Source of the DNA: G963662605 sp963667005
Lineage (GTDB): Bacteria > Bacteroidota > Ignavibacteria > Ignavibacteriales > Ignavibacteriaceae
NCBI GenBank assembly: GCA_963667005.1
Contig: OY762937.1
Location: 1,488,001 to 1,552,000, forward strand
Direction of reading: 5' to 3'
Length of the DNA: 64,000 nucleotides
Positions 46,234 through 53,903 of this stretch are shown here, piece after piece. Under the pieces are notes generated by a model. That model worked only from the letters and a program-made list of their open reading frames with translations. It was not told the DNA's origin and did not search any database. The stretch's first letter is position 1, and each line of letters begins with the position of its first letter. Made by a program: the position numbers and the translations under genes.

Positions 46234-47476
46234 AGCGGCTTTTGTGTTGAATAGATTTTTAAAGTCCTTTCTCTTGACCGGTTTAATCTTTCTGTTTTTG
46301 CCGGCTAGTGCTTTTTCTAAAAACGGAAGTGCTCTGATAAATTCTTATCCGTTTGTTAACACCAAAGCAAACACCATACGGTTCTATGGGAAATCGGGAG
46401 AAATATTCAAAAAGGTTTTTCAAAAATTAGCAGCAGTTGATTCCACGAAAGGAAAACAGTTTAAAATTTTTCACCTTGGCGATTCACACATTCAGGCGGA
46501 TTTTTTTCCTGATATGGTAAGAAAAAAATTGCAGACGGAGTCTCCGGGTAAAAATGGCGGACGTGGATTTATTTTCCCGTACAATATGGCAAATACTTAT
46601 CAGCCGAAAAACTATTCGATAAGTTTTAGCGGAGAGTGGATGCATGCTACAAATATCCAGTCTCAGCCCGCGGAGGAATTAGGCCTTGCCGGAATATGTG
46701 TGATGACGGAGGCTCCTGAAGCGGCTGTTATTTTGTCTCTTGCAAATGATCCTTCTGTTCAATATTCATTTAATACACTGAGAATTTTTGTAAACACGAC
46801 AAACGACGCCTATACGCTCAAACAGGACTCAACCATCCAATCGGTGAAGGCGTGTAAAGACTCCGGTTACGTTGATGTTGTCTTTAAGAACTATAGAAAT
46901 GAAGCCGGTGTCACCTTTACTAAAAATTCCGATTCGGGAAAAGTGATCATATATGGTTTTGTGCCCATGTCGGATTCCGCCGGTGTTGTATATAGCTCTG
47001 CAGGTGTGACCGGTGCGGCTGTCACATCATTTCTGAAGTGCAGTCTTTTGGAATCACAATTGCGCGTTATGGCTCCGGATCTGCTCATTATTTCTCTCGG
47101 AACAAACGATGCATCCGCAAAGCGATTTTCATCTGCCGGATTTCAGAATGCCTACGGCGAGTTAATCCGCCGTGTGCGGAATGTCTTGCCGGAAACGGCA
47201 ATACTTTTGACGGCACCGGGAGACAGCAACCGCAGAAAAAGAAGACCGAACCCGAATAATAAGAAGGCTGAAGAATCAATCTTCTCAGTTGCCGAAGATT
47301 TTGATGCCGCGGTCTGGGATTTTTACGCAGTGATGGGAGGGGCACGTTCTATTAAAAAATGGTATAAGGCCGGATTGTGCGGCCGCGACAGGGTTCATTT
47401 AACGAGGCGCGGATATGAACTGCAAGGTGAATTGCTATATGAGGCTTTGATGGACTCTATAAAGAAACTACAATAA
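46214..47476 (+). CDS. SGNH/GDSL-type hydrolase, exported (second of a pair)
   Basis: A 420-residue protein, similar in plan to the preceding one but with a cleavable signal (LLTGLIFLFLPASAFS). Block I is FHLGDSHIQADFF, an Asn block is LIISLGTNDASA, and the C-terminal DRVHLTRRGYELQ holds the Asp-x-x-His pair. The full catalytic set is therefore present. It overlaps the upstream gene by 20 bases from the preferred ATG at 46214 (GGAAATAT upstream; 46193 is an alternative), so they are cotranslated. Probably a surface-glycan or peptidoglycan esterase acting with its partner. Confidence 0.78.
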   Translation: MVRTTTKAAFVLNRFLKSFLLTGLIFLFLPASAFSKNGSALINSYPFVNTKANTIRFYGKSGEIFKKVFQKLAAVDSTKGKQFKIFHLGDSHIQADFFPDMVRKKLQTESPGKNGGRGFIFPYNMANTYQPKNYSISFSGEWMHATNIQSQPAEELGLAGICVMTEAPEAAVILSLANDPSVQYSFNTLRIFVNTTNDAYTLKQDSTIQSVKACKDSGYVDVVFKNYRNEAGVTFTKNSDSGKVIIYGFVPMSDSAGVVYSSAGVTGAAVTSFLKCSLLESQLRVMAPDLLIISLGTNDASAKRFSSAGFQNAYGELIRRVRNVLPETAILLTAPGDSNRRKRRPNPNNKKAEESIFSVAEDFDAAVWDFYAVMGGARSIKKWYKAGLCGRDRVHLTRRGYELQGELLYEALMDSIKKLQ

Positions 47477-47569
47477 AAGTCAGGATATGAAAAGAAATTT
47501 CGGGGGAGATTTTTAGCCGTTTTCGTAACTTGTCATGTATTTTAAAAATTTTCGTTGTTTAAGGAACTC

Positions 47570-48220
47570 ATGGAAATTATCACCTCTCTGTTTGATTTGT
47601 TTCTTCACTTGGACAAACACTTAAGTGAAATTGTTTCACAGTACGGAACATCCACGTATGCAATTCTTTTCTTTGTAATTTTTGCAGAGACCGGTTTTGT
47701 ATTCACTCCTTTTTTGCCCGGTGACTCTTTATTGTTTGCCGCCGGAGCGATAGCCGCATTGGGTGCGTTGAATGTTCACTTATTGGTTGTATTGCTCATT
47801 ATTGCGGCAGTTGCAGGAGACAACACAAATTACTGGATTGGTCACTACATCGGACCGAAAGTTTTTGAGAAAAACATCAGATTCCTGAAAAAGGAATATT
47901 TGGAGAAGACTCATGCCTTTTATCTGAAGCATGGCGGCAAGACAACAATTCTTGCCCGCTTTATTCCAATTATCAGAACATTTGCTCCATTTGTTACCGG
48001 CATTGGCAGAATGAATTATCTCCGGTTTGTTGCGTTTGATGTTTTCGGTGGAATTCTGTGGGTAAGCCTGTTTGTGTATTCAGGTTATCTTTTCGGCAAC
48101 GTTCCGATCGTCAAGAAGAATTTTTCAATCGTCATACTTGCAATTATATTTATATCTGTACTGCCCGCTGTCATTGAGTATGTGAAGCATAAAAGAAGCG
48201 AAAAGACGGCGGTAAAGTAA
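47570..48220 (+). CDS. DedA family membrane protein
   Basis: A 216-residue integral membrane protein of the DedA/SNARE-associated family, with FAETGFVFTPFLPGDSLLFAAG, the conserved GDNTNYWIGHYIG and ARFIPIIRTFAPFVTGIGRM carrying the essential Arg residues. Members are lipid scramblases or transporters involved in undecaprenyl-phosphate recycling and membrane homeostasis. ATG at 47570 is preceded by AAGGAA; an upstream TTG (47555) is less likely. It is monocistronic. Confidence 0.92.
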   Translation: MEIITSLFDLFLHLDKHLSEIVSQYGTSTYAILFFVIFAETGFVFTPFLPGDSLLFAAGAIAALGALNVHLLVVLLIIAAVAGDNTNYWIGHYIGPKVFEKNIRFLKKEYLEKTHAFYLKHGGKTTILARFIPIIRTFAPFVTGIGRMNYLRFVAFDVFGGILWVSLFVYSGYLFGNVPIVKKNFSIVILAIIFISVLPAVIEYVKHKRSEKTAVK

Positions 48221-48416
48221 CTTTCACCTTTTCTAACTCGGAAAACTTTTGTACTTTTGAGCCTATTTAATAAATAATTATTGAACGGAGTGTTATAAGG
48301 AAAATTTTCTTATACAATAGTTAATGGCTGGACTTGAGATCAGCCTCATTAAACAATCCTTGATAAAAAAATTGCCCCCGAGCATGTGACCGATGCGAGG
48401 ACAAGGAGCGTGAGCC
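48221..48416 (+). promoter_or_regulatory. Leader of the MgtE-N/CBS gene with promoter-like and hairpin features
   Basis: TACTTTTG around 48251-48258 matches the Bacteroidota -7 type TAnnTTTG, though the upstream TTTG element is poor. Further down are a GGCT...AGCC hairpin (near 48330-48352) and a GCAT/ATGC hairpin, then AAGGAG eight bases before the ATG. A metal-responsive leader is possible, but no known riboswitch class is recognised. Confidence 0.3.
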
Positions 48417-49631
48417 ATGAAATTCACAAGCCTATATTTCAGTAGAATACTGAACAACAAAATTTTTTCTCACGATTTTCAAGTCATGGGACGACTTGAG
48501 GATTTAGGCGTAACGGGAGATATTCAGAACCCGAAAGTTGTTGCAGTAGTTCTCAAGACTCAAGACGGAACCAAGTACATTAACTGGCAGCACTTCCAAA
48601 TCACCAAGAAAAAAGGTCAATACCACCTTTCCTGTGCTCAAAGTGAAGAAGTAGACACATCTCAACTTTTCTTTCTAAAAAAGAAGATTCTCGACCAGCA
48701 AATAATAGACATTAACGGGCGTAAAGTGGTCCGCGTTAACGATATTCGTTTGGTTGTCGTTCCCGGCGGTACGTTTGTAGTTGCAGTTGATATCGGTATT
48801 GAGGGCTTGATGAGGAGAATGGGACTTGCGAAACTTATTTCTAAAGTCGGCATTAAACTTCCTTCGAAATTGATCTTATGGAACGACGTTGAGGCTCTGA
48901 TGACAGCAGGCGATAACGTGGTTCTCTCCAAAACCTATGATAAACTTGCGACTATGCACCCATCCGATCTTGCGGATATTATTGAGGACATTGATACTCA
49001 GACTGGAATGATGCTCTTCAATAAGATGGATAATGCCCGCAGTGCGGACGTGTTGGAAGAGATGGAAGATGATGCCCAGATAAAGGTTATTGAAAACCTC
49101 TCCACGGAAAAAGCTGCGGACATTTTGGAAGAGATGCCCTCGGATGAGGCTGCTGACATTCTTGACGGCTTAGAAGAATCTAAAGCCGAAGAACTTCTTT
49201 CCAATATGGAGAAAGAAACCTCGGATGAGATTCGCGATTTGATGCAGTATGAAGATAAAGATATCGGAAGTATCATGAATCCCGAATACATTGCATTTTC
49301 ATCAGATACTTCGGTCGATGACGTTATCAAATTTTTGCGGCATGAAAAACCCGAAGAAGGGTTGATGAATTATATATACGTAACTAATGCCAAGGGTAAA
49401 TTAGTTGGTAAAGTTACCCTGCGCGATCTGATGTTTGCAGACGGCAAAGAAGCATTGAAAAGTTTAATGCATAAGGATGTAATCTTTATGTACGATAATG
49501 ATGAAAAAGAACAGCTCATCGAAGTTGCCTCAAAATATAATCTGCTGAGTATTCCTATTGTGAATCATGACATGCAGCTTGAAGGAAATGTTATCATTCA
49601 TGATATTCTGGATGAAATTTTACGTAAATAA
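48417..49631 (+). CDS. Soluble MgtE N-domain/CBS protein
   Basis: A 404-residue protein without membrane segments. Residues 1-150 form a PRC-barrel-like beta region, about 170-275 form the acidic superhelical MgtE N-domain (repeated LEEM/ADILEEM units), and about 280-404 hold a tandem CBS pair (IGSIMNPEYIAFSSDTSVDD, LMHKDVIFMYDNDEKEQL). It ends where the MgtE membrane domain would begin. In MgtE these parts bind Mg2+ and gate the channel. The NRAMP-type gene begins 51 bases later, so it probably regulates that transporter in trans. The Shine-Dalgarno AAGGAG is clear. Confidence 0.88.
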   Translation: MKFTSLYFSRILNNKIFSHDFQVMGRLEDLGVTGDIQNPKVVAVVLKTQDGTKYINWQHFQITKKKGQYHLSCAQSEEVDTSQLFFLKKKILDQQIIDINGRKVVRVNDIRLVVVPGGTFVVAVDIGIEGLMRRMGLAKLISKVGIKLPSKLILWNDVEALMTAGDNVVLSKTYDKLATMHPSDLADIIEDIDTQTGMMLFNKMDNARSADVLEEMEDDAQIKVIENLSTEKAADILEEMPSDEAADILDGLEESKAEELLSNMEKETSDEIRDLMQYEDKDIGSIMNPEYIAFSSDTSVDDVIKFLRHEKPEEGLMNYIYVTNAKGKLVGKVTLRDLMFADGKEALKSLMHKDVIFMYDNDEKEQLIEVASKYNLLSIPIVNHDMQLEGNVIIHDILDEILRK

Positions 49632-49682
49632 AAATAAAATAAAAGTGTTTTGCTCATAACTTTTAGATGAAAATAGTTTACT

Positions 49683-50933
49683 ATGACGATTTTGAAAAAA
49701 AAGGGATTACTTAAAAGACTCCTCATCCTTATGACCCTGATTGGTCCAGGCATTATCACCGGAAGCGTTGATAACGATGCCGGCGGAATTACAACGTATT
49801 CCGTTGCCGGGGCACAATACGGATATGCCTTAATCTGGACACTTATTCCCGCATTTGTTGTATTATTCGTTGTTCAGGAAATGAATGCGAGAATGGGTAT
49901 TGTTACCGGAAAAGGACTCGCAGATCTTATTCGTGAAAACTTTGGCGTGAAGATTACCTTCTTCATATTTCTCGGATTGATAGTAGCCGATATCGGAAAT
50001 ACCACAACTGAATTCGCCGGTATTGCGGGAAGTATGGATATTCTCGGGATAAACAAATATATCGCTGTCCCTATCTCGGGAGTCTTAGTTTGGCTGCTTG
50101 TTGCAAAAGGTGACTATCGTTCCTCCGAAAAAGTATTTCTTATCTTCAGTGTATTCCTTTTGACCTATGTTGTGTCAGCGTTGATTCAAAAACCGCACTG
50201 GGGCGAAATAGGCCACTCGATTGTTAAACCTGAATTTCGATTTGATGTTGGATTTGTCGGGATGGTTATTGGTATTATCGGAACGACGATAGCTCCGTGG
50301 ATGCAATTTTATATGCAATCGGCAGTAATCGAAAAAGGATTGAAAAAAGAAGATTATTCATACACGATGATTGATGTTGTTGTTGGATGTATCTTGACCG
50401 TGGGTGTAGCCTTTTTTATTATTGTCGCCTGTGCATCCACATTACATGAAAAAGGTATCGTTATCTCTGAGGCCAAAGACGCCGCAATTGCGTTGAAACC
50501 TATTGCGGGTATTTTTGCTTCTCAATTATTCGCGTTTGGCTTGTTCATTGCTTCTATTTTCTCGGCGACAATTCTTCCGCTTGCGACTGCATTTTATATT
50601 TGCGAAGCATTCGGATTTGAAGCCGGGATTGATAAGAAAGTTAAAGAAGCACCTGAATTTTATGCATTCTTTACCATAATTATTGTTATATCTGTTCTGA
50701 TTATTTTGATACCTGGCGCTCCACTTATTCCCATTATCTTATGGACACAAATAATTAATGGTATATTACTTCCTGTAGTGCTTATATCAATGATGATCAT
50801 CATCAATAAGTACGAAGTGATGGGTGACTATAGAAACGGAACAATAAAAAACTCAATCGGATGGGTGACCATTGTTATCCTGATCTTGCTTACAATTGTG
50901 CTTACATTTGAGCCGATTGTTAGTATGTTCTAA
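49683..50933 (+). CDS. NRAMP-family divalent metal transporter (atypical motifs)
   Basis: A 416-residue membrane protein with about 11 helices and the NRAMP/SLC11 fold. The TM1 metal-site region reads GPGIITGSVDNDAGGITTY, instead of the classical DPGN, and TM6 reads IAPWMQFYMQS where classical NRAMPs have a Met/Ala-Pro-His-Asn pattern. Substrate could be Mn2+, Fe2+ or Mg2+; a Mg2+-transporting SLC11 branch is known with altered binding-site residues. Paired with a MgtE N/CBS regulator gene, Mg2+ or Mn2+ is favoured. The basic N-terminus is cytosolic. Confidence 0.87.
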   Translation: MTILKKKGLLKRLLILMTLIGPGIITGSVDNDAGGITTYSVAGAQYGYALIWTLIPAFVVLFVVQEMNARMGIVTGKGLADLIRENFGVKITFFIFLGLIVADIGNTTTEFAGIAGSMDILGINKYIAVPISGVLVWLLVAKGDYRSSEKVFLIFSVFLLTYVVSALIQKPHWGEIGHSIVKPEFRFDVGFVGMVIGIIGTTIAPWMQFYMQSAVIEKGLKKEDYSYTMIDVVVGCILTVGVAFFIIVACASTLHEKGIVISEAKDAAIALKPIAGIFASQLFAFGLFIASIFSATILPLATAFYICEAFGFEAGIDKKVKEAPEFYAFFTIIIVISVLIILIPGAPLIPIILWTQIINGILLPVVLISMMIIINKYEVMGDYRNGTIKNSIGWVTIVILILLTIVLTFEPIVSMF

Positions 50934-50947
50934 CTGAAAGAGGTTCT

Positions 50948-51178
50948 TTAGGAAATTCTCCAAAGGTGGTTTTTCAAAACTTCGTATTTTATTTCAGCAT
51001 CCTGAAGTTCTGAGAATTCAAATCTTTTTGTTGAGTATGCTATTCTTTTAAAAAAATACTTTTTGAGAATGACTATATAATTGCCTTCTTGTTCAATGAT
51101 TTTAACGGAGCCTTTTTTATACCGCACCCCTTCGATAACATGAAAGTCATCATTCTGTCTGTAGATTCTGTAATACAT
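50948..51178 (-). CDS. Small hypothetical protein (76 aa)
   Basis: A compact frame beginning MYYRIYRQNDDFHVIEGVRY with alternating charged and hydrophobic residues that suggest a small beta-rich domain (VKIIEQEGNYIVILKKYFFK). No family is recognised. It has no good ribosome-binding site, and its stop lies 15 bases from the convergent NRAMP gene. Composition is protein-like, but expression is unproven. It could be a WGR- or SH3-like small protein; nothing decisive is seen. Confidence 0.45.
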   Translation of the reverse strand: MYYRIYRQNDDFHVIEGVRYKKGSVKIIEQEGNYIVILKKYFFKRIAYSTKRFEFSELQDAEIKYEVLKNHLWRIS

Positions 51179-51494
51179 GGAGCACTTTAAATTTGTTTGG
51201 TCGTTTAAAATAATAAAAAAATAAAATTAAGCAAAACGGACAAATGACAAATATAGTTTATGAATGAAGATAGTTATCGTTTAATAATTTAGGCGGGGCT
51301 ATATTGTTATAATAAAAATTTGCTAGAATCACGATAAGAAGTTAATTTTGACGAATATATAATTGCAATTTCTTCAAATTATGAAGGAAGTCAGTTTATC
51401 GTCTTGATAAATGAAGAGCCAGGGCTAAAAATTCAATTATGTAAAGTTTCTCCTTATGAAGAAGATTTTTAGTTTGAGAACGTAAAATTGCAAT
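51179..51494. other. Non-coding gap upstream of the tRNA-Ala region
   Basis: About 315 AT-rich bases. They contain a 44-codon protein-like remnant (listed separately), a ten-codon ATG frame at 51260, and an isolated 9-base match to the start of tRNA-Ala at 51295-51303. No intact gene is seen. Confidence 0.5.
51338..51472 (+). pseudogene. Possible 5'-truncated gene relic
   Basis: Forty-four codons read EVNFDEYIIAISSNY, then EGSQFIVLINEEPGLKI and QLCKVSPYEEDF, ending at TAG. This looks like the C-terminus of a real protein, but there is no start codon and a TAA lies directly upstream in frame. The family is unknown. It may be a chance open frame. Confidence 0.25.
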
Positions 51495-51571
51495 GGGGCT
51501 ATAGCTCAATCCGCCACGGCGGACAGGCTGGGAGAGCGTCCCGATGGCATCGGGAAGGTTAGCAGTTCTAA
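51495..51571 (+). pseudogene. Broken tRNA-Ala(GGC) with D-loop insertion
   Basis: The first 15 bases match the intact tRNA-Ala downstream (GGGGCTATAGCTCAA). An 18-base palindromic insert TCCGCCACGGCGGACAGG follows in the D-loop, then CTGGGAGAGCG. The next 17 bases can form an anticodon arm, TCCCG-ATGGCAT-CGGGA, with anticodon GGC (Ala) after T33. AGGTTAGCAGTTC follows, and the T-arm and 3' acceptor strand are missing. It cannot form a full tRNA. Confidence 0.6.
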
Positions 51572-51589
51572 GAAAGAAGTTTATACTAT

Positions 51590-51662
51590 GGGGCTATAGC
51601 TCAACTGGGAGAGCGCTTCGTTCGCAACGAAGAGGTTGGCAGTTCGATCCTGCTTAGCTCCA
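51590..51662 (+). tRNA. tRNA-Ala (anticodon CGC)
   Basis: A complete 73-base cloverleaf. Acceptor GGGGCTA pairs with TAGCTCC, the D-arm is GCTC/GAGC, the anticodon arm is CTTCG-TTCGCAA-CGAAG with anticodon CGC (reads GCG), and the T-arm is GGCAG/CTGCT around TTCGATC. The discriminator is A and the CCA is not encoded. A terminator follows nine bases later. Confidence 0.92.
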
Positions 51663-51700
51663 CAAAAAAAGCCGTCCGGATATTTCGGACGGCTTTTTTA
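51663..51700. terminator. Bidirectional rho-independent terminator after tRNA-Ala
   Basis: GCCGTCCG and CGGACGGC (51671-51693) form a GC-rich stem around a 7-base loop, with an A run on the left and six T on the right. It stops the tRNA transcript on the plus strand and the T9SS cargo operon on the minus strand. Confidence 0.85.
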
Positions 51701-51714
51701 TTGGGATGAGAAAA

Positions 51715-53856
51715 TTATTTCAACAGTAACATCTTTTTTACTTCACTGTATTTATTTGACGACAGTTTGTAAAAGTATATTCCGCTCGGTAAACCGCTCC
51801 CGTTAAACTCGGCTTTATATGTACCCGGCGATTTATCTTCATTGACCAACTCAGCAACTTCTTTGCCAAGCGAATTATAGATAACAAGCGAAACATGTCC
51901 GCCATTGGCAACCGAATACCGGATGAGCGTGGATGGATTGAACGGATTCGGATAGTTCTGTTCAAGGTATATGCTGCCCGGTTTTATTAAGCCTGAGGAT
52001 TCTTTTACATCTGAAGAATTATTATTGTAATGTAAAATAGTCCCGTTAAGGCCTGCACAGATAAACTCCGAACTGCCTAATGCAATTACACTATTTAGTG
52101 TGTTTGGTGAAGGACTATTCAATTGAACCCAAGTATTTCCGGCATTTGTAGTGGCAAATACCTTCCCGCTATATCCTACAGCAACACCGTTGCTTGCATC
52201 ATAAAAACTTACAGAATAAAAATGTGCACTTGATGTTCCGATTTTTTCAGACCAGGTTGCGCCTGCGTCAGTGGTATACACGATGGAGGTATTGATTCCG
52301 CTATTATATCCGCCGACTACAAAGCCGGTTGTGGCGTTTACAAATTGTACTGAATGCCAGACAAGTTCAGACGCTGAGTGTATGATTGACCATGTTGATC
52401 CGCCATCGGTTGTTTTTAGGATTTTTCCTGTACCGCCGTAACTTTCTCCTCCGCAGATATATCCGGTATTGTCATCAGTGAAGTACACTGATTTGAGGCT
52501 TGTGGATGAGATGCCGCTTACGGAAATACTGCTCCATGTGGACCCGCCATTAGTAGTTCTCAGTATTGTGCCGTAATCCCCAACCGCGATCCCAGTATTT
52601 GCATTTGCAAAACGAATTGCCTGCAGCCAAAAATCTGTTCCGCTGGTTTGTGTTGCCCAAGTGTTGCCGCCATCTGTGGTTTTTAAAATTGTTCCGGCAT
52701 CACCGGCTGCAAACCCGAGTAATGAATTAACAAAATAGACAGACATTAATTGCGACGTTGTGTTGCTTGTTTGTGCTGTCCACGTTGAACCCGCATTTGT
52801 TGTCTTTAATACCGTTCCAAGGTCGCCAACAACCCAACCTGCATTGGAATTAACAAAATAAACAGACATCATTTGTGCAGTATTACCGGATGACACTGCA
52901 TTCCAATTTGTACCGCCGTTAGTCGATTTCATTATTATTCCGGCATCACCGGCAGCGACGGCCGTTGAGGATGAGAGTAAGACGACGGCATCCAATTGTA
53001 GTGTTGTGCCGCTGGTTTGAATCGTCCATGAAGAACCACCGTTTGTTGTAGTCAGTACCGATCCGTTATATCCGACGGCCATACCGCTTGTCGCAGATGA
53101 AAATGCTATTGAGTATATCCAATCCCATGAATCAGTTGTTAGTGTATTCCATGTTGCCCCGGCATCAGTTGTTTTTAAAACTGTTCCTGCGTTACCCCCA
53201 ATGTAACCAATGGATTCTGTCGGGAAGGAGACCGTTTGCAGCCACGTTGTTGTTCCGCTTGTTTGACTTACCCAGTTAGCTCCAGCATCGGAGCTTTTAA
53301 AAATTACTCCACCAACTCCAACCGCGTAAGCTGTAGTTGCATTTGTCAGGGCGACACTCATTAATTGGTTATCAGTGTTGATATTCTGTTTTTTCCATGT
53401 TGAGCCGCCGTCATTTGTCCAATACACGGAACTGCCTGAACCGGACATTGCACCGCCGACTGCGCAGCCGATTTGAGAAGATGCCGCGGAAAAATTCACA
53501 GAATATAAACTAATGGCTGCATCGACTGAAGTCGATTTCCACGTTGATCCGCCGTCGGTTGTCTTTGCAATGTAACCTGAGTCTCCAACTGCCCAGCCTG
53601 TTGTTGCATCAGCAAAATACACAGAGAGCAATTGAGCTTTTATGCCGGTTGATATTACTTTCCAGGTTAAACCTGCGTCTGTAGTTTTTATAATCGTTCC
53701 TGCAGCACCGGCTCCAAATCCGGTGGTTTCATTGACGAACTTTAATGACCAAATTGTATTGCCCTGAGGCAGGGGATTTTGCCATGTCCACTTTTGAGCA
53801 AATAGGCTCCCCGTAGTTAAAAGAACCGTTAGATATATGACAAACGCTTTTTTCAT
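51715..53856 (-). CDS. Secreted Ycf48/BNR-type beta-propeller protein with T9SS domain
   Basis: A 713-residue protein: signal peptide MKKAFVIYLTVLLTTGSLFA, then about 14 repeats of a 42-47 residue unit with the motif TTDGGSTW / TTNAGSTW preceded by a GDYGTILR-like strand. These are the sialidase-like repeats of Ycf48-type propellers. The C-terminus is a T9SS sorting domain (EQNYPNPFNPSTLIRYS, then IYFYKLSSNKYS). It is exported to the cell surface; such proteins may bind other cargo or surfaces, and no catalytic site is visible. AGGAG lies six bases before the ATG at 53856. Last of a three-gene cargo operon. Confidence 0.85.
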   Translation of the reverse strand: MKKAFVIYLTVLLTTGSLFAQKWTWQNPLPQGNTIWSLKFVNETTGFGAGAAGTIIKTTDAGLTWKVISTGIKAQLLSVYFADATTGWAVGDSGYIAKTTDGGSTWKSTSVDAAISLYSVNFSAASSQIGCAVGGAMSGSGSSVYWTNDGGSTWKKQNINTDNQLMSVALTNATTAYAVGVGGVIFKSSDAGANWVSQTSGTTTWLQTVSFPTESIGYIGGNAGTVLKTTDAGATWNTLTTDSWDWIYSIAFSSATSGMAVGYNGSVLTTTNGGSSWTIQTSGTTLQLDAVVLLSSSTAVAAGDAGIIMKSTNGGTNWNAVSSGNTAQMMSVYFVNSNAGWVVGDLGTVLKTTNAGSTWTAQTSNTTSQLMSVYFVNSLLGFAAGDAGTILKTTDGGNTWATQTSGTDFWLQAIRFANANTGIAVGDYGTILRTTNGGSTWSSISVSGISSTSLKSVYFTDDNTGYICGGESYGGTGKILKTTDGGSTWSIIHSASELVWHSVQFVNATTGFVVGGYNSGINTSIVYTTDAGATWSEKIGTSSAHFYSVSFYDASNGVAVGYSGKVFATTNAGNTWVQLNSPSPNTLNSVIALGSSEFICAGLNGTILHYNNNSSDVKESSGLIKPGSIYLEQNYPNPFNPSTLIRYSVANGGHVSLVIYNSLGKEVAELVNEDKSPGTYKAEFNGSGLPSGIYFYKLSSNKYSEVKKMLLLK

Positions 53857-53903
53857 GATTTCTCCTAAAAGAATCTCCACGTCATCGTGGAAAGGATTCT
53901 GTT

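Noticed and set aside
48221..48416. M-box or yybP-ykoY riboswitch
   Set aside because: Conserved loop sequences of those classes are not visible; left only as an unclassified leader.
51295..51303. Third tRNA-Ala fragment (GGGGCTATA)
   Set aside because: Only nine bases match and the following sequence does not continue as a tRNA; could be chance.
51559..51587. TTAGCA-N17-TATACT as promoter for tRNA-Ala(CGC)
   Set aside because: The -10 ends only two bases before the mature tRNA start, so transcription would begin inside the acceptor stem.
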